Shown: positions 51,528 to 62,231, numbered from the stretch's first letter. The stretch is DNA of 64,000 nt from JAEYZM01 sp943372195 (GCA_943372195.1 CALRXS010000005.1:62001-126000); one strand, 5' to 3'. The notes: a model not told the origin generated them from the letters alone. Program-made: numbers and translations.

Positions 51528-54500
51528 ATGTCATATAAAAAAGATAATAAGATCAAAAGTAACTTCACTCAGATCACGATCAGTTTAGCTTCACCAGAAT
51601 CTATTCTTGAGCGTTCTAGTGGTGAGGTGTTAAAGCCTGAAACGATCAACTATCGTACTTATAAGCCTGAGCGTGACGGATTGTTCTGCGAAAGAATTTT
51701 TGGTCCGGTTAAGGATTACGAATGCCATTGCGGTAAATACAAGCGTATTCGCTATAAAGGTATTGTGTGTGATCGTTGCGGTGTTGAAGTTACTGAAAAG
51801 AAAGTACGTCGTGAGCGTATGGGCCACATAGCATTAGTGGTTCCGGTTGCTCATATCTGGTACTTCCGTTCATTACCAAATAAAATCGGTTACTTATTAG
51901 GTTTACCTACTAAGAAATTAGATTTGATTATTTACTATGAGCGTTATGTAGTTATTCAAGCTGGTATTAAAGAAGCTGATGGTATCAATAAAATGGACTT
52001 CTTAACTGAAGAAGAATATTTAGATATCTTAGATACTTTACCAAAAGAAAATCAATATTTAGATGATAAAGATCCTAATAAATTCATCGCCAAAATGGGT
52101 GCTGAAGCATTAGAAGATTTATTGTCACGTATCAACTTAGACGAGTTATCATTTGACTTACGTCATAAGGCAAATACTGAAACTTCACAACAACGTAAAA
52201 ACGAAGCTTTAAAGCGTTTACAAGTTGTAGAAGGATTTAGAGATGCGAACAAGCATATTGAGAATCGCCCTGAGTGGATGATTGTGAAAATCGTACCCGT
52301 AATTCCACCAGAATTACGTCCGTTGGTGCCTTTAGAAGGTGGTCGTTTTGCAACATCTGACTTAAACGATTTATACAGAAGAGTAATTATCAGAAACAAT
52401 CGTTTAAAGCGATTGATTGAAATCAAAGCTCCAGAAGTAATCTTACGTAACGAAAAGCGTATGTTACAAGAGGCAGTAGATTCATTATTTGATAACTCAC
52501 GTAAAGTTAATGCTGTTAAGACAGAAGGTAACCGTGCCTTAAAATCACTTTCAGATATATTGAAAGGTAAGCAAGGTCGTTTCCGTCAGAACTTATTAGG
52601 TAAGCGTGTTGACTACTCTGCTCGTTCTGTAATTGTTGTAGGTCCGACATTGAAACTACACGAATGTGGTTTACCGAAAGACATGGCAGCTGAATTGTTC
52701 AAACCATTTATCATTCGTAAGATGATCGAAAGAGGTGTGGTGAAAACAGTAAAGTCTGCAAAGAAAATTGTTGATCGTAAAGACCCTATCGTTTGGGATA
52801 TTTTAGAAAATGTTTTGAAGGGTCACCCGGTATTATTAAACCGTGCTCCAACATTACACCGTTTGGGTATTCAAGCTTTTCAGCCAAAATTAATTGAAGG
52901 AAAAGCAATTCAGCTACACCCATTAGTATGTACAGCATTCAACGCCGATTTTGACGGTGACCAGATGGCTGTTCACGTACCACTAGGTAACGCTGCAATC
53001 ATGGAAGCTCAAGTATTAATGCTTGCTTCACATAACATCTTAAACCCTGCGAATGGTACGCCAATTACAGTACCTTCACAAGACATGGTTTTGGGTCTTT
53101 ACTACATGACAAAAGGCCGTAAAACTGAACCAGGTAAGATTGTTAAAGGTGAGGATAGAATTTTCTATTCAGCAGAAGAAGTAATCATTGCATTGAATGA
53201 AGGTCAACTTGATTTACATGCTTGGATAAAAGTTAAGACACAGACTAAAGAAAATGGTCAAGATGTTACTAAATTAATTGAGACTACAACTGGTAGAGTA
53301 TTATTCAACCAAGTAGTACCAAAAGAAATGGGTTACATCAATGAGTTATTAACTAAGAAATCTTTGAGAGACATTATCGGTGACATCGTAAAGGTTACAG
53401 GTATGGATCGTGCAGCTCAGTTCTTAGATGCAATCAAAGAATTAGGATTCAAGATGGCATTCAAAGGTGGCTTGTCATTTAACTTACAAGATTTAACAAT
53501 ACCTGCAGAGAAATCAAAATTAATTGATCAAGCTTCTGGAGAAGTTGAAGAAGTAATGAGTAACTATAACATGGGTTTCATTACTAACAACGAAAGATAT
53601 AATCAAATCATTGACATCTGGACACGTATTAACTCACGTTTAACAGATAACGTGATGAAGCAATTAGCAACCGATAACCAAGGATTTAACTCAGTTTACA
53701 TGATGTTAGATTCAGGAGCTCGTGGTTCTAAAGAGCAGATTCGTCAGTTATGTGGTATGAGAGGTTTGATGGCTAAGCCACAAAAATCTGGTTCAGGTGG
53801 TGAGATTATTGAAAACCCAATCTTATCAAACTTTAAAGAAGGTTTGTCGGTATTAGAGTATTTCATTTCTACTCACGGTGCTCGTAAAGGTTTGGCCGAT
53901 ACAGCGTTAAAAACTGCCGATGCGGGTTACTTAACTCGTCGTTTAGTTGACGTTGCACAAGACATGATTGTTAATGAAGAAGATTGTGGTACTTTAAGAG
54001 GTATCTTAACTTCGGCATTAAAAGATAATGAAGAAGTTGTTGAACCATTATACGATCGTATTTTAGGTCGTGTATCAGTTCACGATGTAATAGACCCTAT
54101 TAGCGGAGAATTATTAGTTGGTCAAGGAGAACAAATCACAGAAGAAATTGGTAAAGCAATTGAAGCATCAGCTGTTGAAGCTGTAGAGATTCGTTCAGTA
54201 TTGACTTGCGAAGCTAAGAGAGGTGTTTGTGGTAAATGTTATGGTAGAAACTTAGCGAGTGGTCGCATGGTTCAAAGAGGTGAAGCTGTCGGTGTTATCG
54301 CTGCTCAGTCAATCGGTGAACCTGGTACACAGTTAACACTTCGTACATTCCACGTGGGTGGTACTGCATCGAACATCGCTGCAGAATCTACTATCGTTGC
54401 TAAATTTGAAGGTAAAGTTGAGTTAGAAGGTATTCGTACGGTAACTCACAAAACTGAAGACGGTAATGTTGAAGTAGTATTAGGCCGTTCTGGTGAATTC

Positions 54501-55796
54501 AGAATTGTTGATGAGAAGAGTGGTAGAATTATCATGACTAATAACATTCCTTATGGTGCTTATTTGTATGTTAAAGACGGACAAAAAGTAACTAAGGGTG
54601 ATACAATTTGCGGATGGGATCCATATAATGCGGTAATCATTTCAGAATTTGATGGTAAAATCGAATTCGAATTTATCGAAGAAGGTATCACTTTCCGTGA
54701 AGAGTCTGATGAACAAACAGGTCACAAAGAAAAAGTTATTATCGACAGTAGAGATAAAACAAAGAACCCTGCAATTAAGATCGTTGATAAGAAAGAAGTT
54801 ATTAAATCTTACAACATTCCAGTAGGTGCTCACATCGCTGTAGATAAAGGTGATAAAGTAATTGCCGGACAAGTTATCGTTAAGATTCCTCGTTCAACTG
54901 GTAAGACAAGAGATATTACAGGTGGTTTACCAAGAGTAACAGAATTATTTGAAGCTCGTAACCCATCGAACCCAGCAGTAGTAACAGAAATTGATGGTGT
55001 AGTAACTTTAGGTGGTGTTAAACGTGGTAATAGAGAAATTACTATTGAATCAAAAGATGGTATTACTAAGAGATATTTAGTTCCATTATCTAAACACATT
55101 TTAGTTCAAGATAATGACTTTATCAAAGCAGGTATGCCATTATCTGATGGTTCAATTACTCCTTCTGATATCTTATCAATTAAAGGACCTTCTGCAGTTC
55201 AAGAATACTTAGTAAATGGTGTACAAGAAGTTTACCGTTTACAAGGTGTGAAGATCAATGATAAACACTTTGAAGTTATCGTTCGTCAGATGATGCAAAA
55301 AGTAATCATTGAAGATCCAGGAGATACTAAATTCTTAGAATTAGAAACTGCTGATAAGTTTGACTTCATGACAGAGAACAATTGGATCTACGACAAGAAA
55401 GTTGTTACAGACCCAGGAGATTCTCCGAATGTGAAAGCCGGACAAATCATTAGTGTTCGTAAACTAAGAGATGAGAACTCTGTATTAAAGAGAAAAGATG
55501 CTAAGTTGGTTGAATCGAGAGATGCAATCTCTGCAACATCTAGTCCGTTATTACAAGGTATCACTCGTGCATCATTAGGTACTAAATCGTTTATCTCTGC
55601 GGCTTCATTCCAGGAGACTACGAAAGTATTAAACGAAGCAGCGATACATGGTAAGGTTGATATATTAGGTGGATTGAAAGAAAACGTAATTGTTGGGCAT
55701 TTAATTCCATCTGGTACAGGTATCCGTAAATACGACAAAATGATTGTTGGTTCTAAAGAAGAGTACGAAGCTTTATTAGCTTCTAAAGAAGACTAG
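51528..55796 (+). CDS. rpoC: DNA-directed RNA polymerase subunit beta'
   Basis: The 1422-residue subunit carrying the catalytic magnesium: NADFDGDQM lies near residue 470. The N-terminal zinc site (cysteines 66, 68, 81, 84 in CHC..CDRC) and the second zinc site (CEAKRGVCGKCYG) are complete. The bridge/trigger region includes GEAVGVIAAQSIGEPGTQLTLRTFH. The C-terminus ends EEYEALLASKED. It is co-transcribed with rpoB and followed by a terminator. Confidence 0.99.
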   Translation: MSYKKDNKIKSNFTQITISLASPESILERSSGEVLKPETINYRTYKPERDGLFCERIFGPVKDYECHCGKYKRIRYKGIVCDRCGVEVTEKKVRRERMGHIALVVPVAHIWYFRSLPNKIGYLLGLPTKKLDLIIYYERYVVIQAGIKEADGINKMDFLTEEEYLDILDTLPKENQYLDDKDPNKFIAKMGAEALEDLLSRINLDELSFDLRHKANTETSQQRKNEALKRLQVVEGFRDANKHIENRPEWMIVKIVPVIPPELRPLVPLEGGRFATSDLNDLYRRVIIRNNRLKRLIEIKAPEVILRNEKRMLQEAVDSLFDNSRKVNAVKTEGNRALKSLSDILKGKQGRFRQNLLGKRVDYSARSVIVVGPTLKLHECGLPKDMAAELFKPFIIRKMIERGVVKTVKSAKKIVDRKDPIVWDILENVLKGHPVLLNRAPTLHRLGIQAFQPKLIEGKAIQLHPLVCTAFNADFDGDQMAVHVPLGNAAIMEAQVLMLASHNILNPANGTPITVPSQDMVLGLYYMTKGRKTEPGKIVKGEDRIFYSAEEVIIALNEGQLDLHAWIKVKTQTKENGQDVTKLIETTTGRVLFNQVVPKEMGYINELLTKKSLRDIIGDIVKVTGMDRAAQFLDAIKELGFKMAFKGGLSFNLQDLTIPAEKSKLIDQASGEVEEVMSNYNMGFITNNERYNQIIDIWTRINSRLTDNVMKQLATDNQGFNSVYMMLDSGARGSKEQIRQLCGMRGLMAKPQKSGSGGEIIENPILSNFKEGLSVLEYFISTHGARKGLADTALKTADAGYLTRRLVDVAQDMIVNEEDCGTLRGILTSALKDNEEVVEPLYDRILGRVSVHDVIDPISGELLVGQGEQITEEIGKAIEASAVEAVEIRSVLTCEAKRGVCGKCYGRNLASGRMVQRGEAVGVIAAQSIGEPGTQLTLRTFHVGGTASNIAAESTIVAKFEGKVELEGIRTVTHKTEDGNVEVVLGRSGEFRIVDEKSGRIIMTNNIPYGAYLYVKDGQKVTKGDTICGWDPYNAVIISEFDGKIEFEFIEEGITFREESDEQTGHKEKVIIDSRDKTKNPAIKIVDKKEVIKSYNIPVGAHIAVDKGDKVIAGQVIVKIPRSTGKTRDITGGLPRVTELFEARNPSNPAVVTEIDGVVTLGGVKRGNREITIESKDGITKRYLVPLSKHILVQDNDFIKAGMPLSDGSITPSDILSIKGPSAVQEYLVNGVQEVYRLQGVKINDKHFEVIVRQMMQKVIIEDPGDTKFLELETADKFDFMTENNWIYDKKVVTDPGDSPNVKAGQIISVRKLRDENSVLKRKDAKLVESRDAISATSSPLLQGITRASLGTKSFISAASFQETTKVLNEAAIHGKVDILGGLKENVIVGHLIPSGTGIRKYDKMIVGSKEEYEALLASKED

Positions 55797-55820
55797 TCTT
55801 TTTATATCAATAGATAAATA

Positions 55821-55854
55821 AAAAGGCTCTCGAGAAATCGGGAGCCTTTTTTAC
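55821..55854 (+). terminator. Terminator after rpoC
   Basis: A 12-bp stem with one wobble pair (AAAAGGCTCTCG with CGGGAGCCTTTT), 6-base loop and TT tail, 25 bases after the rpoC stop. Confidence 0.9.
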
Positions 55855-55900
55855 GTATTTTAAATTCTATTTATATCTTTAATGCATAATCATTTTTTTT

Positions 55901-56209
55901 ATGGAAAATCAAAACGATCAAAATCAAATTAACATAGAGCTTAGCGAAGAAATTGCTGAAGGTATTTATTCAAACTTAGCAATCATTACTCATTCTAATG
56001 CAGAGTTTGTATTAGACTTTATAAGAATGATGCCAGGTGTACCTAAAGCAAAAGTAAAATCAAGAATTATTTTAACACCTCAACATGCAAAAAGATTATT
56101 AGCAGCAATGTCTGATAATATAAGAAAGTATGAAGAGTTACATGGTAAGATAAAGCTTGAAGAACAAGCTTTCCCACTAAATTTCGGTGGTCCAACAGCA
56201 CAAGCTTAA
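55901..56209 (+). CDS. DUF3467 domain-containing protein
   Basis: A 102-residue protein of the DUF3467 family, regularly found after rpoC in Bacteroidota. Visible features are EEIAEGIYSNLAIITHSNAEFVLDF, MMPGVPKAKVKSRIILTPQHAKRLL and the helix NIRKYEELHGKI. It has no signal peptide. It is set off from rpoC by a terminator but may receive read-through. Its function is unknown; the conserved neighbourhood hints at a transcription-linked role. Confidence 0.92.
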   Translation: MENQNDQNQINIELSEEIAEGIYSNLAIITHSNAEFVLDFIRMMPGVPKAKVKSRIILTPQHAKRLLAAMSDNIRKYEELHGKIKLEEQAFPLNFGGPTAQA

Positions 56210-56212
56210 AAT

Positions 56213-56247
56213 AAAAAAAGCGCTCAATTATAGAGCGCTTTTTTTAT
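56213..56247. terminator. Bidirectional terminator between DUF3467 and efflux operon
   Basis: The perfect stem AAAAAGCGCTC/GAGCGCTTTTT with a 7-base loop lies between convergent genes. Confidence 0.9.
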
Positions 56248-56257
56248 TTGTATATTC

Positions 56258-57391
56258 TTATTCTTCTTCTGATTTATTCTTCATTGCCATCAAAATTTGA
56301 TAAGCACCTTTTTCAACTATTTTCGATTTCTTTAACTCATCGCTAGCATTTAATATTTCTGTATATCCATTATCTGAACTCCCTGATTTAATAGAGACTA
56401 ATTCAAATGTTGAACCGTCTTTCGAAATAATTAAATATTCTTTGTTCTCGAAACGTTGAATCGAACTACTTGGTATTGCTAATGATTGATGTAATGATGA
56501 TTCAATTTCTACGTTCATATACATGCCTGGTAACAATGCATGATTTTCATTTTCGAAATGACAATGTACATCTATAGCCTTATTCTCATTAAGATCTCTA
56601 CCTATTAAAATTATTTCAGCATCATACTTCTTATCAGCAAACTCGTTGCTAAACGCTGATACTTTTTGTCCGATTGATAATGCCTGTATATCTTTCTGAT
56701 AAATTTGAATATTTAAGTGAATATCATCTGGATTAATTAATTCAAATAAAACATCATTAGAAGACAAGTATTTGCCTACATTGAAATTGACTTTCGACAC
56801 ATATCCATCAATTGGTGATTTCAACTCTATTTTAGAACTTATTTTATCTGCATTTAATTCATTAGTATTGATACCAATAAGTTTAAGTTTTTCTTCAGTT
56901 GCTTTGAAATCAATTTTCATGATTTCTAAATTACTTTTCGCTTCTAAATATGTTTTTTCAGCAATTGCTTTTTGCTGATATAGTTCTTTTTGTTTTTGAA
57001 AATCATTGCTTACTAATTCAAGTTTATTTTTTATGCTTAAATATTCTCTTTCTAATTGAATAAACTGCTGATCTTCTATAATAGCCAATGTCTCACCCTT
57101 CTTCACTTTTTGTCCAGGTAATAACCTTGTATATTTCAAATAACCACCATATGGAGTAGATATATTAACTAAACTTCTTGGTGGAACATCGATTATTCCA
57201 ATAGCTTTTATAATGTTACTAATAGGATTTTGAGATAATTCAGTTGTTGATAGTTCTATATTTTTCAACTGCTCAGGTGTAAGTACTAAAGTGTTTTCAG
57301 ATACTTCAGTGCCTGCACTAGATTTTTCTTGTTTAGATTGACAAGCCGTCAAAGCTAAAATAACAAGTGTATATGTGATGATATTTTTCAT
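56258..57391 (-). CDS. Efflux RND transporter periplasmic adaptor (CusB/CzcB-type lipoprotein)
   Basis: The membrane-fusion subunit linking the RND pump to the outer-membrane channel, a 377-residue lipoprotein when started at 57391 (lipobox LTAC, Cys17). The lipoyl-like halves (GGYLKYTRLLPGQKVKKGETLAIIEDQQ and LKSPIDGYVSKVNFNVGKYLS), the helical hairpin between them and the beta-barrel (LLPGMYMNVEIESS) are in order. The ATG at 57403 would overlap the end of the pump gene and weaken the signal peptide. It is the third gene of the metal efflux operon. Confidence 0.93.
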   Translation of the reverse strand: MKNIITYTLVILALTACQSKQEKSSAGTEVSENTLVLTPEQLKNIELSTTELSQNPISNIIKAIGIIDVPPRSLVNISTPYGGYLKYTRLLPGQKVKKGETLAIIEDQQFIQLEREYLSIKNKLELVSNDFQKQKELYQQKAIAEKTYLEAKSNLEIMKIDFKATEEKLKLIGINTNELNADKISSKIELKSPIDGYVSKVNFNVGKYLSSNDVLFELINPDDIHLNIQIYQKDIQALSIGQKVSAFSNEFADKKYDAEIILIGRDLNENKAIDVHCHFENENHALLPGMYMNVEIESSLHQSLAIPSSSIQRFENKEYLIISKDGSTFELVSIKSGSSDNGYTEILNASDELKKSKIVEKGAYQILMAMKNKSEEE

Positions 57392-57392
57392 T

Positions 57393-60300
57393 TTACAATT
57401 CATTATTTAAAAGTTTATACTCAGTTATATTTTGTATGTATGAAAGTTTTAATTCATAATACAAATTGTAACTATCGGTTAATTGACTGATATATTGTGA
57501 CCATTCAATATGTTTTAAATTGCCAGCATTTAATTGTTTGTTTGCCGCTTTCATAGCTTGAATTAATTCAGGTATTAATGAGTTCTGATAATTTACGCAT
57601 TGAATATTTTTAGCTTTTATTAATTCAATTAATTCTGACTTTTTAATTTTTAGTTTTTCTGATTCTAACTCTTGAATATATTTGCTCTGTTCCCATTCAA
57701 GTTTTGCCATTTTGTTTTTCGCATTTTGTGCTCCAAAAAATAATGGTACACTTAGTCCAGCACTGATAAATTGAAATCTATCTGAATTTACAGCAGGTCT
57801 GCCATAATCTAATATGCCATTCAAACTTTGATTAGTATAGCCAATTTTAACATCAGGATATACTTTTGATCGCTCAGTTTCCCATGAAAGTCTATTGATA
57901 GTTTCTATTTGTTTTAGCTTTTTCTCGAATACACCCTCAGTATTATTGATAGTTTCAGAACTTATAATTTCAATAGAATAAGTAGGCATAAATTCATTGC
58001 TCTTGCTTCCTAATAGTAAGTTATAATACAATAATTGCTGTTTCAATTCAATTTTTTGTATTTCAATTTCTCTTGATATCTTATTTAAATTGAAGTTAAC
58101 ATTAGATTTTTCTAGAATACTCAATTGACCTAATTCATATTGTTTATTTACATTTATTTCTGTTTGTATTACTTCTGATTGTAGTTGCTCTAAGAAATTT
58201 ATTTTTTCTTTAATGGTATTTATTAAATAGAATTGATAATGTAATTCAGACAATAATTGGGCTTTATTTATTTCAGCATTTAAAATATTTAAATCTTTAT
58301 TTGCTTTAAATAATTCATTATTATTTAGATAATAAGTAGGGAAGTGGAAAGTCTGAAATAATGAATATGACTTATCTTTTTCAGAACTATTGTATTGGCC
58401 TTGTTGATAAGTAAATTCTGTTTTCGGAATTTCATATCCACCAGCTCTAACTTTTTTAATTTCAGACTTATAATCATCTATCGATTTAAAATAAGAATTA
58501 TTAGAACTAATCTTCGATTTTGTATCATCCCAATTTAAACTTACTTGTGCATTTGCTGTGAAGGTAAATAATGTTAAAATAACAACCATAACAGAAACTT
58601 TGCTTTTAACTTTCAACTTGCTAAAACTTGCATATAATACAGGTAGCACAAATAAAGTTAATATAGTTGCTGATAATAAACCTCCAATTACTACTGTTGC
58701 TAATGGTCTTTGAACTTCAGCTCCAGCACCACCACTTAATGCCATTGGTATAAATCCTAATGAGGCTACAGATGCAGTCATTAATACTGGGCGAAGTCTG
58801 ATTTTAGTTCCTTGAATTACTATTCTTCTTGGGTCTTTTATTCCTTCATCTTTTAGCCTATTAAATTCTGCGATCAATACAATACCATTCAAAACTGCAA
58901 CTCCAAATAATGCAATAAACCCTATACCTGCTGAAATACTAAAAGGCATATCTCTTATATATAATGCAAATACTCCTCCTATAGCTGATAATGGAATCGC
59001 AGAAAAAATCAATACACCCTGCGAGATAGATCCAAATGCGAAGTATAACATAATCAATATTAATAAAAGTGAAATAGGTACAGCAATTGATAATCTATTT
59101 TTCGCTGCTATTAAATTTTCGAATGCACCTCCATAATTCACAAAATATCCAGGAGGCAAATCTACTTTAGTATCTACTTTTTTCTGAAGTTCTACAACTA
59201 TACTTTGAACATCTCGGCCTCTTACGTTAAAGCCAACAATGATTCTTCGTTTTGCATCTTCTCTTTGAATTTGGTTAGGGCCATCAATAATAGAGATATT
59301 TGCAACTAGCCTAAGTGGTATTGCATTACCATTACTTGTAGGAATTAATAATTCATCTAAGTTATGTTCATTAGACTTGAATTTTTTATCCATTCGTAAT
59401 ACTAAATCAAATCTTTTCTCACCTTCATATATCTTGCCAGCAATAGCACCTGCATATGCAGTTTGCATTACTTTATTTACATCGTCTACACGTACACCAT
59501 ACTGTGCCATTGCTGCTCTATTATATTCTACTACAATTTGAGGCATGCCACCAATTGGTTCAACATATAAATCTTTAGCACCTTCAACCGTTTGAATTAT
59601 TTTACCTAATTCAGTTGCGTACTTCTGTAAGGTATCTAAATCTTCTCCGAAAATTTTACAAACTACATCTTGTCTTGCACCAGTCATCAATTCATTGAAT
59701 CTCATTTGAACTGGGTACTGAAATCCGAATGTTACACCAGGCACATTTGAAAGTTTTGCACTCATCTTTTCTGCTAACTCATCATAACTTTCTGCGCTGG
59801 TCCATTCTTTTTTGTCTTTCAAAATTACCATCATGTCGCTAGCCTCAATAGGCATAGGGTCTGTAGGTATTTCTCCACTTCCAATTTTTGTAACTACTTT
59901 TTCAACTTCAGGGAAACTGTCTATTAAAATTTTTGCTGTTCTTTGTGTTGACTCAATAGTTGTTTTTAAATTACTGCCGGTTAAAATTCTCGTATCAACG
60001 GCGAAGTCACCTTCTTCTAATTCAGGTATAAATTCACCACCCATATTTAATAATACAGTAACTGATAAAACGAATGCTATAAAAACTGTTGCTAATGTTA
60101 CCTTCGGATGTTGCAATATTTTTTCTAACCACGATTGATATTTTCTCTCTATAGCAAACATTGCTTTGTCAGAAATATTTGGCTCGTGTTTAATTTTTTT
60201 ACTGATGAATAATGAACTCATCATTGGCACATACGTTAACGATAATATAAACGCACCTAACAAAGCAAAGGCTACAGTTGCAGCCATTGGTGCAAACATT

Positions 60301-61724
60301 TTTCCTTCTATACCTTGTAAAGTAAATATTGGCAAATAAACTATCAGAATTATTATTTGTCCGAATACCGCTGAATTCATCATTTTACTTGCCGATGATT
60401 TGACTTGCGTATTCATCTCTTCTTGATTCAATCGCGCTACATTTGTAAAGCTTTTTGAGTGGCTGAGTTGATGCATAATTGCTTCGACGATAATTACCGC
60501 ACCATCCACAATCAATCCGAAATCTATAGCCCCTAAGCTCATTAAATTACCACTTACTCCGAACATGTTCATCATGATTATAGCGAACAACATTGATAGT
60601 GGAATTACAGATGCTACGATAAGCCCTGCTCTCAAATTACCTAAGAATAATACCAATACAAAGATTACAATTAAGGCTCCTTCTAGTAAATTTTTCTCAA
60701 CTGTACCTATAGCATTACCAACCATTTTACTTCTGTCGAGAAATGCTTCAATTTCTACGCCTTCAGGTAATGTTTTTTGTATGCTTTCGATTTTTGATTT
60801 TACATCTTCTATTACTTCAGATGAGTTAGCACCTTTAAGCATCATTACAATTGCGCCTGCTACTTCGCCATCTGCATTATAGCACATAGCTCCATATCGA
60901 ATCGCTTCTGCTTCTTTGACCTCTGCTACATCACTAATGGTTAGTGGTGTTGAGCTGGCATTACTTTTAATTACAATGTTTCTGATGTCATCAAAGTTTT
61001 TTAACAATCCTTCTGAGCGTATGTATAAAATACCTTCAGCTTTTTCAATGTAAGCACCACCGGTATTTGCATTATTTTCTGCCAGGGCATCATATATTTC
61101 TGAGAGAGTAACTCCATAGGACTGTAGTCTATTCGGATTAATACTCACTTCATATTGCTTCAAAGATCCGCCGAAACTAGAAACATCTGCCACGCCTTTA
61201 ACTCCTAATAGTTGACGTCTAATAATCCAGTCTTGAATAGTTCTTAACTCTGTTAAACTAAAAGCATTCTCAAACCCTTTTTTGGGTTTCACTACATATT
61301 GATATATTTCTCCAAGTCCGGTCGTAACTGGTGCCAACTCTGGGTTTCCTACACCACTCGGTAATTCTGATTGAACTTTTATAAGACGCTCTGCTATTTG
61401 TTGGCGTGCCCAGTATACATCTGTTGCATCATCAAAAACGATAGTAACTAATGACAAACCGAATCGAGAGAAACTTCTAATTTCTTTTATGCCGGGTATA
61501 TTGCTATTTGCTTGTTCAATAGGGAAGGTAATAAGTCGTTCGACATCGGGGGCGCCTAATGCCGGGCTTACTGTAATAATTTGTACTTGATTATCGGTTA
61601 TATCGGGTACAGCATCTATTGGTAGGCGGGTAACTTCTCGTATGCCCCAACCAATTAATCCTAATGTGAATAAAGCGATAATCAGTTTCTGTTTTACAGA
61701 AAAAGATATAATAGCATTTAACAT
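57393..61724 (-). CDS. CusA/CzcA-family heavy-metal RND pump fused to a TolC-like outer membrane factor
   Basis: A 1443-residue fusion. Residues 1 to about 1036 are a heavy-metal RND proton antiporter: N-terminal helix, DFGLIVDGAVIIVEA in TM4 with the proton-relay aspartates, and twelve membrane helices. Then comes a signal-peptide-like segment (about 1037-1059, MVVILTLFTFTANAQ, M1046) and a TolC-family channel domain (1060-1443) with coiled-coil helices. The separate channel gene normally seen in Cus/Czc operons is absent, so the fusion replaces it. Substrate is probably Cu, Ag, Zn, Co or Cd. It is upstream of the adaptor gene with a 1-base gap. Confidence 0.94.
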   Translation of the reverse strand: MLNAIISFSVKQKLIIALFTLGLIGWGIREVTRLPIDAVPDITDNQVQIITVSPALGAPDVERLITFPIEQANSNIPGIKEIRSFSRFGLSLVTIVFDDATDVYWARQQIAERLIKVQSELPSGVGNPELAPVTTGLGEIYQYVVKPKKGFENAFSLTELRTIQDWIIRRQLLGVKGVADVSSFGGSLKQYEVSINPNRLQSYGVTLSEIYDALAENNANTGGAYIEKAEGILYIRSEGLLKNFDDIRNIVIKSNASSTPLTISDVAEVKEAEAIRYGAMCYNADGEVAGAIVMMLKGANSSEVIEDVKSKIESIQKTLPEGVEIEAFLDRSKMVGNAIGTVEKNLLEGALIVIFVLVLFLGNLRAGLIVASVIPLSMLFAIIMMNMFGVSGNLMSLGAIDFGLIVDGAVIIVEAIMHQLSHSKSFTNVARLNQEEMNTQVKSSASKMMNSAVFGQIIILIVYLPIFTLQGIEGKMFAPMAATVAFALLGAFILSLTYVPMMSSLFISKKIKHEPNISDKAMFAIERKYQSWLEKILQHPKVTLATVFIAFVLSVTVLLNMGGEFIPELEEGDFAVDTRILTGSNLKTTIESTQRTAKILIDSFPEVEKVVTKIGSGEIPTDPMPIEASDMMVILKDKKEWTSAESYDELAEKMSAKLSNVPGVTFGFQYPVQMRFNELMTGARQDVVCKIFGEDLDTLQKYATELGKIIQTVEGAKDLYVEPIGGMPQIVVEYNRAAMAQYGVRVDDVNKVMQTAYAGAIAGKIYEGEKRFDLVLRMDKKFKSNEHNLDELLIPTSNGNAIPLRLVANISIIDGPNQIQREDAKRRIIVGFNVRGRDVQSIVVELQKKVDTKVDLPPGYFVNYGGAFENLIAAKNRLSIAVPISLLLILIMLYFAFGSISQGVLIFSAIPLSAIGGVFALYIRDMPFSISAGIGFIALFGVAVLNGIVLIAEFNRLKDEGIKDPRRIVIQGTKIRLRPVLMTASVASLGFIPMALSGGAGAEVQRPLATVVIGGLLSATILTLFVLPVLYASFSKLKVKSKVSVMVVILTLFTFTANAQVSLNWDDTKSKISSNNSYFKSIDDYKSEIKKVRAGGYEIPKTEFTYQQGQYNSSEKDKSYSLFQTFHFPTYYLNNNELFKANKDLNILNAEINKAQLLSELHYQFYLINTIKEKINFLEQLQSEVIQTEINVNKQYELGQLSILEKSNVNFNLNKISREIEIQKIELKQQLLYYNLLLGSKSNEFMPTYSIEIISSETINNTEGVFEKKLKQIETINRLSWETERSKVYPDVKIGYTNQSLNGILDYGRPAVNSDRFQFISAGLSVPLFFGAQNAKNKMAKLEWEQSKYIQELESEKLKIKKSELIELIKAKNIQCVNYQNSLIPELIQAMKAANKQLNAGNLKHIEWSQYISQLTDSYNLYYELKLSYIQNITEYKLLNNEL

Positions 61725-61776
61725 GTAATATGTTTTTAAAATGTTTAGTAAAAAAATTGTTTAATCGTTTATTAGA

Positions 61777-62199
61777 TTAAGCAATACGCGGGGGTTGAAA
61801 TATTTCGTCTAAGTATTGAGAAATATTATTGGGGTTGATATACGTTTTATGATTTGCAGAGTATTCAATAAAAGGGGTAGTGATACTAATTTCTTGTTTA
61901 AGATCTAAAGCATAACTAGTATTTGCGTAAGAGTGACAGTCATTGTGAGTTTTGAAGGGCAATTGCATGTCTTCAGTATAATCATCATCAATTACGGTAG
62001 GTTGTACATAATGAATGTCTATGAATTCTATTAAAGACAAATTCTCATTAACATTTCTATGTTCAATATAATGTTCAATGAAGTAACCTATCTTCAGAAG
62101 CTGAGAAAGCTCTGTTGTTCCTATTAAGTACAAGGAAACGAATAAATAGGTTAATATTTTTTTCACACTCAAATTTAACCAATTAATATTTGATTTCAC
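61777..62199 (-). CDS. Small membrane-anchored protein at head of metal efflux operon
   Basis: A 140-residue protein with one N-terminal hydrophobic helix (about residues 14-31) and a periplasmic tail rich in histidine and aspartate: HYIEHRNVN, IDIHYVQP, DDDYTEDMQLPFK, NDCHSYA and the C-terminus IFQPPRIA. Similar small proteins with HYxEH and LPFK motifs recur directly upstream of CusA-type pumps in Bacteroidota, but no function is established as far as I know. A metal-binding or sensing role fits the residues and place. Separated by 52 bases from the pump gene. Confidence 0.78.
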   Translation of the reverse strand: MKSNINWLNLSVKKILTYLFVSLYLIGTTELSQLLKIGYFIEHYIEHRNVNENLSLIEFIDIHYVQPTVIDDDYTEDMQLPFKTHNDCHSYANTSYALDLKQEISITTPFIEYSANHKTYINPNNISQYLDEIFQPPRIA

Positions 62200-62231
62200 A
62201 AAAAATCAATAATTAGTATCTTCGTGCACAA

